Position numbers and translations under genes: made by a program
Shown here: piece by piece, positions 12,509 through 25,287 of the stretch
Layout of the letters: every line of letters begins with the position of its first letter
Numbering within the stretch: position 1 is the stretch's first letter
Assembly (NCBI GenBank): GCA_009363875.1
Contig: CM018690.1
Coordinates: 34,973,445-35,037,444 of the forward strand
Source of the DNA: Mikania micrantha
Taxonomy: Eukaryota; Streptophyta; Magnoliopsida; Asterales; Asteraceae
Length of the DNA stretch: 64,000 nt
Direction of reading: 5' to 3'
The notes under the pieces: generated by a model
What the model was told of the DNA's origin: nothing
The model's database searches: none
What the model saw: the letters and a program-made list of their open reading frames with translations, nothing else

Positions 12509-13294
12509 TGTTACTACAACCGAATCCGGGTCGGGCTTTAGTCGGGCTAAGTCGTGCCTTGTCGTCCCGAGGTGGATCCTAACTGCAACAACATAGAAGA
12601 TCTACGTTAGAGGGCCCAAGGGGATTATCCCCGAGGACACTCCGACGCTTAAGTCAGTAATCTACACATGATAATAGAGTAAAGAATACATAACAAGTAA
12701 TTATAGAAGATAAGAGATGAGGGAGGTATGGCTGCCAAGACTGGCAAGGAAGAATGTGTGGTAGTAATGATCGTTCCAGGACCAGGAGCTTGCCAAGACC
12801 TTGCTAAGTTTGGCAAGGATGAGAGCATGGAGGTGTAGCTAATGTCGTATCACGACAGAAGATGCATGGACGTTGTTCCAGAAGGGCAAGAGAACCAGGA
12901 TCCTGGCTAATGCAGGCAAGGAACTCAAAGCCCTGCCAAGAACGGCCAAGGGTGGGGAGAATCGAGAGAAACAAGTTCTCTGCGTAGAGGAAGAATGAGA
13001 AGATGCTTAGCATGGGTTTAGGTGCAAGCAAATGGTGTGTCTTGCTTGTGGAGGTAAACCTCTTATTTATAGGGGAGAAGATGGGCTTTACTCCACCTGG
13101 GCCCAGCCAAACATCTTGGGCTAAGTTTCCTGGACCTTGCTGCAGTTGGCAAGGCCCGACATGAATTGTTAATATCCAGATTGGCACGCCTGATCTGGTA
13201 GTGGTTAGGCAAGGCATGGCATGGCAAGGCAAAGCAAGGCAAGGCAAGGCATCTTAGCTTAGATTGACAAGGCAAGGCATACCCAACATCATCA
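12509..13294 (-). repeat. 5' LTR of the minus-strand LARD element
   Basis: This 786-bp copy begins TGTTACTACAACC and ends CCAACATCATCA on plus and is the partner of 6145-6947. It holds fewer GGCAA pentamers (13207-13250) than its partner, which explains most of the 17-bp difference. Confidence 0.88.
13064..13071 (-). promoter_or_regulatory. TATA box in the LARD 5' LTR
   Basis: Minus strand TATAAATA in the context CCCCTATAAATAAGAGG. The same motif stands at 6702-6709 in the other LTR. It agrees with the minus orientation inferred from the primer-binding site. Confidence 0.6.
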
Positions 13295-13299
13295 TTTTC

Positions 13300-14665
13300 T
13301 ATCTCGATCTTCACAACCTAGTCGTCATAACTTTATAAGTTACTTTAGTATAATTAATCATGTTAATATCAAAGGCACAACAGGCGATTCGTAATCATGC
13401 TGCATCGCGCGATGTTGGTTTGACTTTTCTTATATTTTTTTTTGCAAGAAGTTAATATTTTTTAAATTGTTATACTGCAACATATGAGCCACAATTTTGT
13501 TTTATATTTACGTTTCATTTTTCATAATTGATCCACTGCGACATTAAACCGAACATCTTACTAGTTCCCTGGTTGGATCAGTCCAGTCCCAACCGGTTGA
13601 ATATGATTCAAGAACTTGATGACATCTTAAATACTTCAAAATTTTCAAAAATAAAATATAAAATTATAAAAACATTTAAACAAATTAAACATAACTAATA
13701 TTTTATCCGTTTTGATTTTAGAGGGGTGACAATTATTTCTGACCACCGTCAGATTCACCAGTTCAACTAATCCAACCAACAACTGGCCGGTTCAACTAAG
13801 AGCAGTCAATATGGATCGAACCAAACATGGTTTAGTAGTGGTTCTAGTCCACTAGACCGGTTCAGTCTGGCCATGAAATAATGTTTTTTTTGTATCCCTT
13901 CAGCGCGTTTCAATAACGGGTTTTCATCATACATTGTTAACTTATTAGTTTTGCACTAATTTAATTTTTTAATAATAGCTTTCATTAATTTATTTTTCCG
14001 CAAGTTGTCACAACCTTGTACGTTTCTTTTATAATCTTAAATGCATCGTATTACGAAAGCAATTGTATTTCATACAAATTTTAAGTTTAATTCGTGAGAA
14101 CACGTGGGTCAAGTTTGTAGTTTTGACTTATTAATCAATGAAAAACTAGATCATAACTTGGTTCTTGTCCAATCACATTTCCAAATTAGTATATGGATCA
14201 TATTAATGCATTGGGTATCATAAAATATTATTTTCGATAATGCGTGAAAATGAAATCCTAATTGTGGCCAAAGTTAATATATATCTATCTATATATATAC
14301 ACACATACGCGCTACGCCAGACATATAGACATGTCTAGAACATTATAGTCTACTGGTTACTTATTTGAATAAAGGTTTTAAGTTTAAAATTTAAATCCAA
14401 GTCAAAGCATATTATCAAGGCAATGTCATGAGGTTTATACAATTATGGAGTTCCTTCTAAGATGCTCTCAAACGTAATCCCAAAACGTCAAAACTTGATA
14501 TAGTTGAAATCTCGTCTGGAATGTTTGCTCATTAAAAAAAAAGATGATAATTTTCTTGAAAAGTTGGTTAAATTTAATAAAACTAGTAAACATATCTTTT
14601 TAACGAATCACTAACAAAGGGAAACTTAAACAATAGAAATTAAATACATTTCAATTGAGTGTGTG
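13300..14665. other. AT-rich intergenic DNA
   Basis: No gene found. ACCGGTT-type words recur at 13575-13870 and may be an old element of the kind seen at 3065 and 59477. The end runs into a GT/TA microsatellite (14660-14687). Confidence 0.4.
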
Positions 14666-14684
14666 TGTGTATATATATATATAT

Positions 14685-15095
14685 ATAGGGGAAGGTTCCA
14701 TTGTTAACCCTCCCTTATAGCGTTAACCGCTTAACTCTAGCGTTTTTTGCCCGAATCTTAAATTTTTTTTTTCATGGTTTTTATTTTGCAAACATAAGGG
14801 GGGTTTCTTTTTTGTGTTTTTGCTAATTCATCACCGTTTAGAAGTTATTGTAAGTGTAAGTTACTTACACTTACTTACAATCCGTATCTGATGCAGTAAA
14901 TGTAAGTAAGTGTAAGTAACTTAAACTTACAATAACTTCTAAACAGTGATGAATTAGCAAAAACACAAAAAAGAAACCCCCCCTATTTTTACATAATAAA
15001 AACCATGAAAAAAAAAATTTAAGATTCGGGCAAAAAACGCTAGGGTTAAGCGGTTAACGCTATAAGGGATGGTTAACATTTGAAACTCTCCCTAT
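14685..15095. mobile_element. TA-bounded fold-back element 1 (about 410 bp)
   Basis: The element is nearly one long inverted repeat. The left arm starts TATAGGGGAAGGTTCCATTG and runs through TTAACCGCTTAAC and GCCCGAATCTTAA; the right arm carries the reverse complement of the same blocks up to CTCTCCCTATA. The centre near 14870-14900 contains GTAAGTGTAAGTTACTTACA. It lies between (TA)n tracts on both sides. No ORF. The transcript could fold into one hairpin. Confidence 0.8.
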
Positions 15096-15102
15096 ATATA
15101 TA

Positions 15103-16454
15103 TATAGGGAAGTGATCTATTGCTAACCTTAGGATAGAGCAATAACCCATTAACCTCACCATATTTAATGATCAAATTACAAGATGCTTATCTAATGGTT
15201 GATATTAAACTACAATATAATAATGTAATTGATTTGAAAGAAAAGGGAATAAGGGTATTAATGTAATTTGCTATATTAAATACTTTACCCCATCTTTTTT
15301 ATACATCCATAACTTTTTTATACTATAATATTTTTTTTATAAAAATTGCACCATTTTACTCGTCTTTTTTCTCTTTAATTCCGTTATAGTCTTGACTAGG
15401 CTTTTTTATTTTTTTTCAGATGTTCGTATTTACACCAATGTAACAAGTATAAAACTAACAAATTATTTGTAACGAGTTGTAACGAATTTGGGTTTACATT
15501 GTTGTATAATAAATAGGGGTTAAGTTTAAGAGTGTAAACGAGCCAAGCCGATCCTGAGCTCGTTAATTAGGTTATATTCTTGACTAGGTTTTTTATTTTT
15601 TCCGGATGCTCGTTAATTACGTTATATTCTTGATTTTGTAACGAATTTTGGTTTTTAAAGTACTAAAATGTATTTACAATCTTGTAGATATAATTTTTTT
15701 AAAGTATTAAAACGTATTTACAATCTTGTATATATAACGAATTTTGGTTTTTATCAACAAAATGTTATATTATTTTTTTAAAGTATTAAAATGTCTTTAC
15801 AATCTTGTACATATAATTTTTTTTAAAGTATTAAAACGTATTTACAATCTAGTAGATATAACGAATTTTGGTTTTATCAACAAAATGTTATAGTATTTTT
15901 TTTAAAGTATTAAAATGTATTTACAATCTTGTAGATATAATTTTTTATAGTATTAAAATGTATTTACAATTTTGTAGATATAACGAATTTTGGAGTATAC
16001 GGAAAAAATAAAAAAAAACCTAGTCAAGAATATAACGTAATTAACTAGCTCGGGATCGGCTTGGCTCGTTTACACTCTTAAACGTAAACCCTATTTATTA
16101 TACAACAATGTAAAACCAAATTCGTTAGAACTCGTTACAAATAATTTGTTATTTTTATACTTGTTACATTGGTGTAAATACGAACATTCGAAAAAAAATA
16201 AAAAAACCTAATCAAGAATATAACGGAATTAAAGAGAAAAATAAGACGAGTAAAATGGTGCAATTTTTATAAAAAAATATTATAGTATAAAAAAGTTATG
16301 GATGTATAAAAATGAGGGGTAAGTTAGTACATAAAACAAATTACTAATGTACCCTTATCAAATAATAAAAGAAAAATCCATGTGTTTATTTCTGATTGGG
16401 TAAAGAGAGTTAATGGGTTATTGCTCTAAGTGTGAGTTAGCATTTGATCACATT

Positions 16455-16458
<4 letters not shown>
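15103..16458. mobile_element. TA-bounded inverted-repeat element 2 (about 1.36 kb)
   Basis: The left end TATAGGGAAGTGATCTATTG and the reverse complement of the right end TATAGGAATGTGATCAAATG match, followed on both sides by an AGAGCAATAACCCATTAAC block. The arms remain complementary for several hundred bases; for example the left strip near 15420-15520 with TTACACCAATGTAACAAGTA has its complement near 16080-16185. The middle (about 15640-15990) is a tandem repeat with AGTATTAAAATGTATTTACA. No coding region. The subterminal strip at 15290-15410 is homologous to the one in the element at 45057. Confidence 0.8.
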
Positions 16459-16481
<23 letters not shown>

Positions 16482-16489
<8 letters not shown>

Positions 16490-17634
16490 CTTGAATCCTT
16501 TGAAAACCCGATCTTAAAAAGAAAACCCTTAAACTCTATGTGGACTGTTACATCAAACTTATTTCTGATTTTAATTAATTAAATAGAAAAAACATGTGGT
16601 ATAGAATTAAAATTCAATATTTAATTGGGGTTTTGAAAAGAAAATGTCTATTTTACCCCTTAAAGGGGTACAATGGTATTTTTCTCATTACCTTTTCTCT
16701 CTCCTCTCTCCTCTCTCTCTCTATTTAATATATTTGATTACCCAGATATTACACATGTGTAGTGTTTTAGTTAAGTTAAAAAAATATTTTTTAAAATGTT
16801 ACAACAGTAAAAATAAAAAAGTCATTTTTTAATAAGCAAACAAATATGCGTATGTGTATCAAAAAAACTACACAATGTGTCACATGTGTAAAAAACAAAA
16901 ATGAACAAGTTTTACTACACAAAGTACACATGGTCAAGCAACTATAAAATCTAAAAAACTACACATGTGTACAAATAAATATGTATAAGTTTACTACACA
17001 AAGTACACTTGATCAAGCAATAAGTATAAGATTTCAAAAAGTACATATGTGTAGTAATAAAAAAGTACAAGTTTTACTAATGTTAAAAAAAATACACATG
17101 TGTAACAGATTCAAATTCAAAGAAACAAATATTAAATTCCTAAACTACACATGTGCAGGATTAAAAAAATACACACAATAACCACAACTTAAAAAATATA
17201 GCCTATACACAAAACTGATCTGAGCAAAAAAAAATCTGATCGAAAAATACGCATATGTAGAACTAGAAATGTACAAGTTTTATTACACGATGTACATCCG
17301 AAAACTACACATGTGTAAACCTATCAATTTTTTACTAATTTAAAAAAATACTTAATAATATTAAACATGTTTAATTATTTTTCAGTAATATTAAAAAAAT
17401 TAAAATAGAAAGAAGTATGTGAAAGAGAAAAGTGTGTGAAAGAGAAATGAAATGATTTGAAATAGATTGATGATGATGATGTGATTTATAAAGATAGAGA
17501 GAGAGTTATATTTTTACCAATATACCCATTGTAATTAAATAAAGAAAAATTTAATTAAAGTTTGATCAATGGTCCACAAAGAGTTTAAGGGTTTTCTCTT
17601 TAAGATCGGGTTTTCATTGGATTCAAATCCTATA
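16482..17634. mobile_element. TA-bounded inverted-repeat element 3 (about 1.15 kb)
   Basis: The left end TATAGGGCTTGAATCCTTTG and the reverse complement of the right end TATAGGATTTGAATCCAATG match, and both continue with GAAAACCCGATCTTAAA and AGAAAACCCTTAAACTCT. The interior holds many TACACATGTGTA palindromes and variants (for example near 16750, 16960, 17095, 17305). The small ORFs here translate those repeats and are not genes. Confidence 0.8.
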
Positions 17635-17644
17635 TATATATATA

Positions 17645-17700
17645 TATAGGGAAAGGATAATTTGAAAACCATTTCTCAATGAGAAAACTGTGAAAACTAA
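17645..17700 (+). repeat. Left terminal inverted repeat of the MULE
   Basis: About 55 bp pairing with 42418-42477, from TATAGGGAAAGG to GAAAACTGTGAAAACT, with a few mismatches in the middle. The promoter of the Ulp1 gene would lie between here and 18181. Confidence 0.8.
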
Positions 17701-20700
17701 ATATAAACCATTGGATTTGAAGATGAGTGGTTGAGATTAAAAAGGGTATTTCTGTTTTTTTAAATTGTAGATTAAATAATGAAAAGGTACAAAAGGGTAA
17801 ACATGTCATTTACCATATTTGTACTTTAAAATGTTTTTTTAATACCAAAAAGGTTTCTCTTCCCCATCCCCACACCCCACCGCCCAATCTATCACCATCA
17901 ATACCCAATACCCGATCGTCTTCAACCCCCTCCACCGAATCTTCAATCGATCGACCCACGAAAACGACCGAGTTCGTTTCGATCAACCGTACGGCAAGGA
18001 ATACATTGTCTACCGAGGAAGTCTCGTGGCGTTACTTCCTAGAGTTTCGTCGTGTTCGGTGTCGACGGTTGCATTTCAGGTAAACATTAGAATTAAAAGT
18101 TGTATAAACGAAGGGCTTGCCGTGTACTGTAACCGTTTACTGTTGTGTGTTCAAAACTTGTAGTATCTTACGTAAAAGTGATGTCATCTAGAAGAAGGAA
18201 GAGTGGACGAATCGCAAACAAATCTTTGGGTAGGTTTACAAACACTGAAGATGATCCCATTGAGTTAGATTCGAGTGAAAAGGGCAAGCATGTAAAGAAG
18301 AAGAACATGATGCGGAAAGGTATTTTTTGGTGCCAGAATATTATGTTTATATCTTTCCTATTTTTACAAAATATATTATTGAGTTGTTCTTGATTCTTCT
18401 GAAATTGGTTTTTTGTAGATGGAGAAGGAAGTTCAACAATGGATGTCAAAAAAATGAAGCAGAAAAAGAAAAAAGGTAAAGGACATGTTTTGTATGGTAT
18501 CCATGTAAGTTCTATTTGTGATGAATGTTTATGTAATTGGGATAATTTGAACAGTGTCTGAAAGTGACGACGACGTCGAAGAAGAACGGATTCGTGTTAA
18601 GTTGAAAAAAAAAGGGACCGTGTTACTTTCAAAGATTCTGCTAATCAAGAGGGGTCAGATGGTATATTTCTTGATCAACTCTTTCATAAACCTCTTTTGT
18701 ATTTTGTTGTTCCATCTTAGTGCAAAAAAATAATATGCTAAATTTGTTTTACTAGAAGAATTTGATGACGTTGTTGAACATCAGTCGAAGAAACATAAAC
18801 AACAAACCAGAAAAGGTAAACTAATAACATAATAAACTAAGTACTATTGATGTGTTTAGATTTGCATATTTGTGACTTGTTCATTTGAATAAAATGTAGG
18901 CAAGTCCAAACTATTTTACAGTGACGATGATGATGACCAACCTCTGTCAAGTTTGAGAAGAAAGGTGGATCGTGTGAAGAAAACTGGTATGGTATACAGT
19001 ACTGTTACGTTTCAAATACACCTATTGTACGTAAAAAAAATTTAATTTTTTGTTTAAAATGTTAGCTGACACATGTGGGATTATATTGTTTAATAATGTC
19101 CAAATTGTAAAGTGGTAGATGAGAAGAGAATTGGGGGTGGTAAATTGATGGCGAACAATGGTGAGAGTTTGTGCAAACTTCGTTTGTTCTTAATTGAATG
19201 TGTGACTTACAATCAACTTTTTAATATTTCAATTTTTTAAAATACAGAAGATGAAGAAGTTGTTGGCAAGGAAAAAGAATACCGAAGCAACAAAAATGAA
19301 AAAGGTAGTATGTGTATACGTGTGTGTTACTTGTAAAAACATACAGATAACTTATTTGTTACATATGAATATTAAATTACATACGTGTTATACTTGTAAA
19401 CATGGGTGTTATACAGGTTATACGTGTGTGTTACTGGTATATAAAATAAAATTACATACGTTTTACACATTAAAAACATGTTTGTTACATAACTCAGATA
19501 AAAGAACAAAAAAATATATGTTCCTTGTTAAAAACAATATGTTACTTGTTAAAAACAATAAATGTAAAAGAACAAATAAAAAACGTGTCTTTTACGGGTG
19601 TAAACCAGTAACTTACGATAGCTTTTTTTAATAATTTAAATGTTTTTGCTGTTGTTAAAGATGTAACATGAGTGATATGCAGATTATAGGTGTAAACATG
19701 AGTCTTATATGGGTTATACGTGTGTGTTACTGGTATAAATATTAAATTACATACGTGTTACACATTAAAACATGTTTGTAGGTAAAGAAAAAAAGATGTA
19801 AGGAGGCATGAGGGGGCTAAAAAAGGCAAAGGTACATTTTTGTTACGTGTTTTATTCTTTCTGTAACATCAAGATAACTTATATTTTACGTTTATCGTGC
19901 ACTTACTAATGTTGTCTTATTCAACCGTTTTTCAAGCAAAAAACTATGATAGTGACCGTGAGAAGGAAACAAAGAGGATAAATGTTCCAAAAATTGTTAG
20001 GCCGCAAAACAAAAAAAGTGACATCGGGGAGACAAGTGCGTCGAGGAAATGGATGGTTCTCAATACAAGGTCATCGCCTGCTCAACTTTATAGATGTGTT
20101 AAGCTATTGAGGGATAAACAAAAAGAAGCAGTTTGCCAAATGGGTTTTGGTAAGTTACTGAAATTCAACATGGATGGAATCCCTTCTAGGATGGCGCATT
20201 TTGTGGTTGACAGGTTGAAGGGTAAGAGGATGGAGATAATTTGTAGAAGCGGGTGTTTGAAGATCACGCCACAACTAATTCATAGGTTGTTAGGTGTGAC
20301 AATTGGTGGAATTAAGATCGAATATATTGTTCCATTAGAAGTTTTAGATGAGTCTGTTAGTCAATGGAGGAGACAGTATGAAGGTAGGCTTCTAGCAACT
20401 AGGCAAATAATGGAAAAAATAGAGAGTGCTGAAGACGAAAACACTTTTGACTTTAAGATGGACTTCCTTTTATTGTTTATGACCATCCTAGTAGAATGCC
20501 ATAAAAATGGCAGAGTCAGAGAAAATATTTTGAGGTACATCACATCTGGGACTGATTTTTCAAAAATAGATTGGTGTGATTACATATTTGAAAGCATCAA
20601 AAGTTGCAAAATGGGATGGTCAAGAGATGACAATAGTTCCCCGTTTAATGGCCCCCTCACAATACTAACGGTATGTTAGGTTCAATAATATGTTTTTTTA

Positions 20701-20905
20701 AATATCTTAATATATAAATGCTAACTAAAACAATTTTTTATAACAGCTGCTGTATGTTGAGGGTTTTTATTGTAAGGTAATATCAGTGGACCAAAAAATC
20801 GAACCAATCGAGTTCTGGAACAAGAACAAGCTTAAAATAAGGGAAGATTGGGAGATTAAACATGGAGGGTTTGGGAGAGGGAGTTTAAAGGCAGAATATT
20901 TAGAA

Positions 20906-20956
20906 CAAGGTTTAGCGGGTGATGATAGTCGGGGTTTAGCCGGTGATGATAGTCGT
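20906..20956 (+). repeat. Tandem duplication of GLAGDDSR codons
   Basis: In the exon at 20747-20977 the peptide GLAGDDSR occurs twice in direct succession, from two nearly identical 24-bp units (GGT TTA GC..GGT GAT GAT AGT CG.). This is an in-frame expansion, so it was compatible with coding when it arose. Confidence 0.8.
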
Positions 20957-22889
20957 CAAATCGAGAAAACCATTGAGGTATTATTTTATTTTAATCAATA
21001 ACTGATTATAAAAATATTCATTTGGGTGTGGTGTTTTTTTTTCAGGAGGGCGTGGCGGGTGTGAGAAAAGCTCTAGATGATTGGGCAAGTTTGAAATCTC
21101 AAATTGAAAAAGACTTGATGGAGTTGCTAGCAAAAAATAATGACAACGAGGATATCCAAACTCTAAAAGCATGCTATGAGACGCTGCTAGAAAAAAAACC
21201 TACTTGGAATCATGATTCGGAAAAAGTTGGTGATGCTTATGCGGATGTGGACGCTGTGTTAAAAAGTTTAGATCTGGAAGAGGAGCAACGGTCAATCGAT
21301 TGTGAAGAGGGTGAAAGTCTTGGTGAAGGTATCACATTTTATTTGAATCGTGCTGTTTAAATTAAGCTTATTTTACATGTCTTATACATTTGATTTACAA
21401 CTGTGTTACATATCTTCTACGTTTGTGTTACATCTCAAATACATACAGATGGTGAAACAACAGAGATGATTGATGCATTCGTGAAAGACGGGGTTGTAGA
21501 CCTTAATGTGCAGGATCCTGGTTTGATATCTTTTTTTTTAATACATTTACCATCACAATAAAACTTCTGTTCTTTTTTCTTTCTATGGCTAATAAATTTA
21601 ACCACCTCACATCGTTGTTAGATGCTACTAATGAAGATAACCAATTTGATGGAGCAAGTTGGAGTCTAGGTATGTCAAATTTCCCTTCAACTTCCAAAAT
21701 TGACATGGCAAAAAATGGTGAGCGGTTTTAAAAGACTTTTAACAAAAAAAAGTATATCGATTTAGCAACTAACGGGTAAATGATGTTAATAGATTCTGCC
21801 GGTGTGGACGCAATGTTAAAAAACGGTTAGTAAAATCATGGTACATGTATCTTACGTTGTAGTCTATCCGTTTTTGATATCCCAATAATATATAATAACT
21901 ATTACTTTTTTCTTATTGTGGATTTAGATGGGCCAAACTGGAGTCTCGGAATTTCACAAAAATTAACACCGTCGTCGATAAGGGTGGATTTGTGTAAAGG
22001 TTATTTGATGGTGATTATGTAAACTTGGTGTAGAAAACTTAAATTTTTGTTAGTTGATAATGTGTTATATTGCACAATGCAGGTAGTGCTGGTGGAGATA
22101 TCTTATTAGATGGTCCGAATTGGAGTCTTGGTGTTTCACAAGTTGAATGCGTTGCAGAATCTTCGATAAAACGTGGATAAAACGTTATTAATAACACAAA
22201 TATATAGACCCACTTTAACAAAAAAATTACTGAATAACACTAGAAAATTATTGACATTACACTTCCATATTTTTTACTATTTTGTTGCTGCATTTTTTCG
22301 CTGTTGTTACGTAGTTGTTACATAGTAAATGGATTTGTTGTCACGTTTCAAAATGTTAGATACATCTACAGAAACAGAACAGAGTGAAAGCCAGTTTTGT
22401 CTTTCGCTGTTGAATGAAACGGCAATTCAAGACTTATCGGAAAAAACAGAAGGTAAATTTGCTAAAAAACTAATAAAAAATACAGTTATTATTAGTTTTG
22501 TAACTTCAATATCTTTTGTAGATGTTAACAACGTCAAAGAAAAAGAAAATGCAGACGAGGCAAGTGTGAAAAAGTCTGTTGAGGTTGTCAGGATCGGATC
22601 AGATCTTAATCTGAGATCTGATGATAACAATAAGCTATGATTTCGATTGATAACAAGGCGGAAACATGCAATCAATCTAAGTTTCGTAACAATCAAACAG
22701 TAATTAATATTCAAGACATATTTAATAAGAACAATTTAGAACAGATGATGATGAATATTAAAGGCAGTTATATTGATTGTAGATCTGAAATTGCTCAGAG
22801 AATTACAGTGTGTAAAAGTGCGTGTGTTTTCTCAAAAAGCGTACAGACTGATTCTATAAAGGTCCTATTTATAGAGACCTATTTCAGAC

Positions 22890-25271
22890 TGTAACGACCG
22901 GTTTTAGCGGTTACGTGTGTTAATAAATAAACTTTATTATATTTCAAATTATGTTGTGGTAATAATATAAGAACATTTGGGGTATTATAGTTAACTAGTA
23001 ACTAACTTGATTAGGTTGGTTAAATAAGTTAACTAGTTTAAAGCTTGAGGGACCAAAGTTGCCATATGGGCAAAGTTGAATTAAAAGGAGGATATGACCA
23101 TTGACTTGGTCAAAAAATTCAGAAAACTCTTGTATGTATGTGTGTGTTTTACGTGAGAAGGAACCAGAGAAAGAAAGAAGACGTTTCAAGCCCTAGCATC
23201 AAAAATTCGTTGATTTTGTGGTGTAAATTCGAGATTGAAGCTTCTAAACCCATCCATAAGTGTTGTCTAACATCTTGTAAGTGATTTTAGATCCTATTTT
23301 GATGTTAATTGTGAGTTCTTGTGATGAGCAAGATGAGGGTTTGGTTCAAATCTTGAAATTTGTTGTTAAAACAAGTTAGAGATTATGAAACTATGTTTAT
23401 TATGTGTTGTAAACAACCAAACTACTAGTTACTATAATGTTTAGTTAAAAATGAGTTGGATGAGTATTGGGAAGAAATGAGATTGAGTAGAAAAATCTCT
23501 AATGGTGCTTGGTAACTAGTAGGATGGTAAAAACATGGTTTTGAAATGAGTTGTGTATAAATTTGACTAATCTTTTATAAAAATGATGAATTGATGATTT
23601 TGGAGTTTATAAGTGGAATTAGTTAATGTTTAAACATTAACAAGATTAGTTAAATTAATGGGTGCACACCAAGTGTTTGATTAAATGCTTGAATTGAGAT
23701 TATATATTTATGAGGAATATAGGTTGATTAAGGAATGGTAACTTGATTTCTAAAACACCACATAAGAAATAATGAGATTCAAATGATTTTGAATCAACAT
23801 GTTATATGTGTATATCTGTTGTGTGTATTGAAATTAGTTGTATATATGTAAATTACAACTAGGTGTTGGTGGTGGAAATCAAGGGATAAGCCATAGAAGT
23901 GGAAAAGAGGTTGTAGGAGTTGATCAACCATTTGAACAAGGTAAGTCACTCGACTTACTAAACATTACATATAAATAGTAGAGAGAGTCTACATAGTTGA
24001 TTTGGATGAATTGTTCATAGCTAGTATGGGACTAATTGAGTTAATAGACTCTAAAGTGTATATGTTAATTTTCCCATGTGTTTTGCTATGATTGAGTAGA
24101 GTATGCAACATAGTAGCATAAAAATAGCCGGATGAGTCGGTGATTGGGCATATTTATTATAATGTGTGTGTAAGCCGGATGAGCCGGTGAGATTGATCAA
24201 TTGAACCACAAGAGTGTGGATGACCGAATGAGTCGGTAGATAGTGTGATAAACCACAAGAGGGTGGATAACCGGATGAGCCGGGAGTGTATATTGTTGAA
24301 ACCACTAGTGTGTGGATAATTGGATGAGCCAATAGTTGAGTATAGTGCTATAATTAACCAAATGTGTTGGGAATGGTGTTGATTTAAATCATATGATCAT
24401 AAATGTAGAGTTGACCCGTTTAGGGGGAAAATATTGCACAAATGGGTGTTATGCGCAATTATATGTTTGAGCATGATATAATATGATCTTAATATGATAA
24501 CAATCCATATATTATGTATGTGGATGAGTTGGGGGGATATTTGGGAGGGTTGTTATGATAATTGCTTGAGTTGTAAAATTTTGACCCGTTAGTAAGTTTT
24601 CACCCAAAATCATTGAAATCCACATTTTGATTATACTCATGGGAGGTGGATTAATGTTATAAGATATGGTTGATATCAAATATATGTGTTTGGGTGTGAT
24701 TTGGGTGAAAACTAGTTGAAAGAACGAACGAAAACGGACAAAACGGGCCAAAACAGCAACTTGGTATGTGCTGTGAAGTGCCCAGTGTGGCCTACGCCCA
24801 ACCCTACGCCCAATCAGCGTAGGCTACGCCCAAGCAGTGTAGGCTACGCCCAACTTGTTCTGTCTACGCCCAACCCTACGCCCAACCCTACGCCCAAATG
24901 CAAAAATTTGAGATTTTTTGTATAATGAACCGTATGAGTTTGAGGGTTCATATGGGTGATTTACTTAGTTCATATGAACTAATTTTGAGCTTATATGTGA
25001 TGTTTACAGGTCAAAAATAGATATGCAACGGGCGATCAGATCGGGCACGTTTTGGACTGGAATCACTCGTTATGTTGATTTTTGGTGGTTGTAAATTTAA
25101 ACACACTATCTTTTGTTAATTATGGATGTTATTAAAATGTAATTAGGTGTGTTTAACATATGTGATGATAATTTTATGCTTCCGAGTGGAATTTTGATAA
25201 AATTTGGCGTTAAAGCTAAACTGGGACCTAAAATGGACACGTGTAAACGTGTGGAAAGATTGGGTGTCACA
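22890..25271 (+). repeat. 5' LTR of the Tekay element
   Basis: Begins TGTAACGACCGG and ends GGGTGTCACA. It contains a run of about 58-bp repeats with CCGGATGAGCCGG (about 24120-24330) and an array of the decamer CCTACGCCCA (24791-24897). Small ORFs here recur identically in the 3' LTR and are not genes. Confidence 0.93.
24791..24897 (+). repeat. CCTACGCCCA decamer array in the 5' LTR
   Basis: The decamer or its close variants (CTACGCCCAA, GTAGGCTACGCCCAA) occur about seven times in 107 bp, GC-rich within an AT-rich LTR. The same array lies at 32155-32261 in the other LTR. Its function is unknown; it may be regulatory or simply a minisatellite. Confidence 0.75.
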
Positions 25272-25274
25272 AGT

Positions 25275-25287
25275 TGGTATCAGAGCA
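25275..25287 (+). promoter_or_regulatory. Primer-binding site of the Tekay element
   Basis: TGGTATCAGAGCA begins three bases after the 5' LTR and matches the 3' end of initiator methionine tRNA, as in most plant chromoviruses. Confidence 0.92.

Larger units (their letters stand above)
6145..13294 (-). mobile_element. Non-autonomous LTR retrotransposon (LARD type), TSD TTTTC
   Basis: Two direct LTRs bounded by TG and CA enclose a 5.56-kb interior, and the 5 bp TTTTC stand on both sides (6140-6144, 13295-13299). Orientation is minus. Next to the right-hand LTR, after two bases, the minus strand reads TGGCGCCCACCGTGGGGC, a primer-binding site of the TGGCGCC kind used by several plant Ty3/gypsy lineages. 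Next to the left-hand LTR the minus strand has a GGGGGG polypurine tract, and the LTR carries a TATAAATA box on minus. No gag, protease, RT or integrase motif is present in any frame, so this is a large non-coding derivative that must be mobilised in trans. Its interior holds a 96-bp tandem array. Confidence 0.88.

Noticed and set aside
19251..19631. 126-codon ORF with CVYVCVTCKN and similar repeats
   Set aside because: It reads through the Ulp1 intron after exon 7; a proper donor site stands at 19305 and the rest is simple GTTACATACGTG-like sequence.
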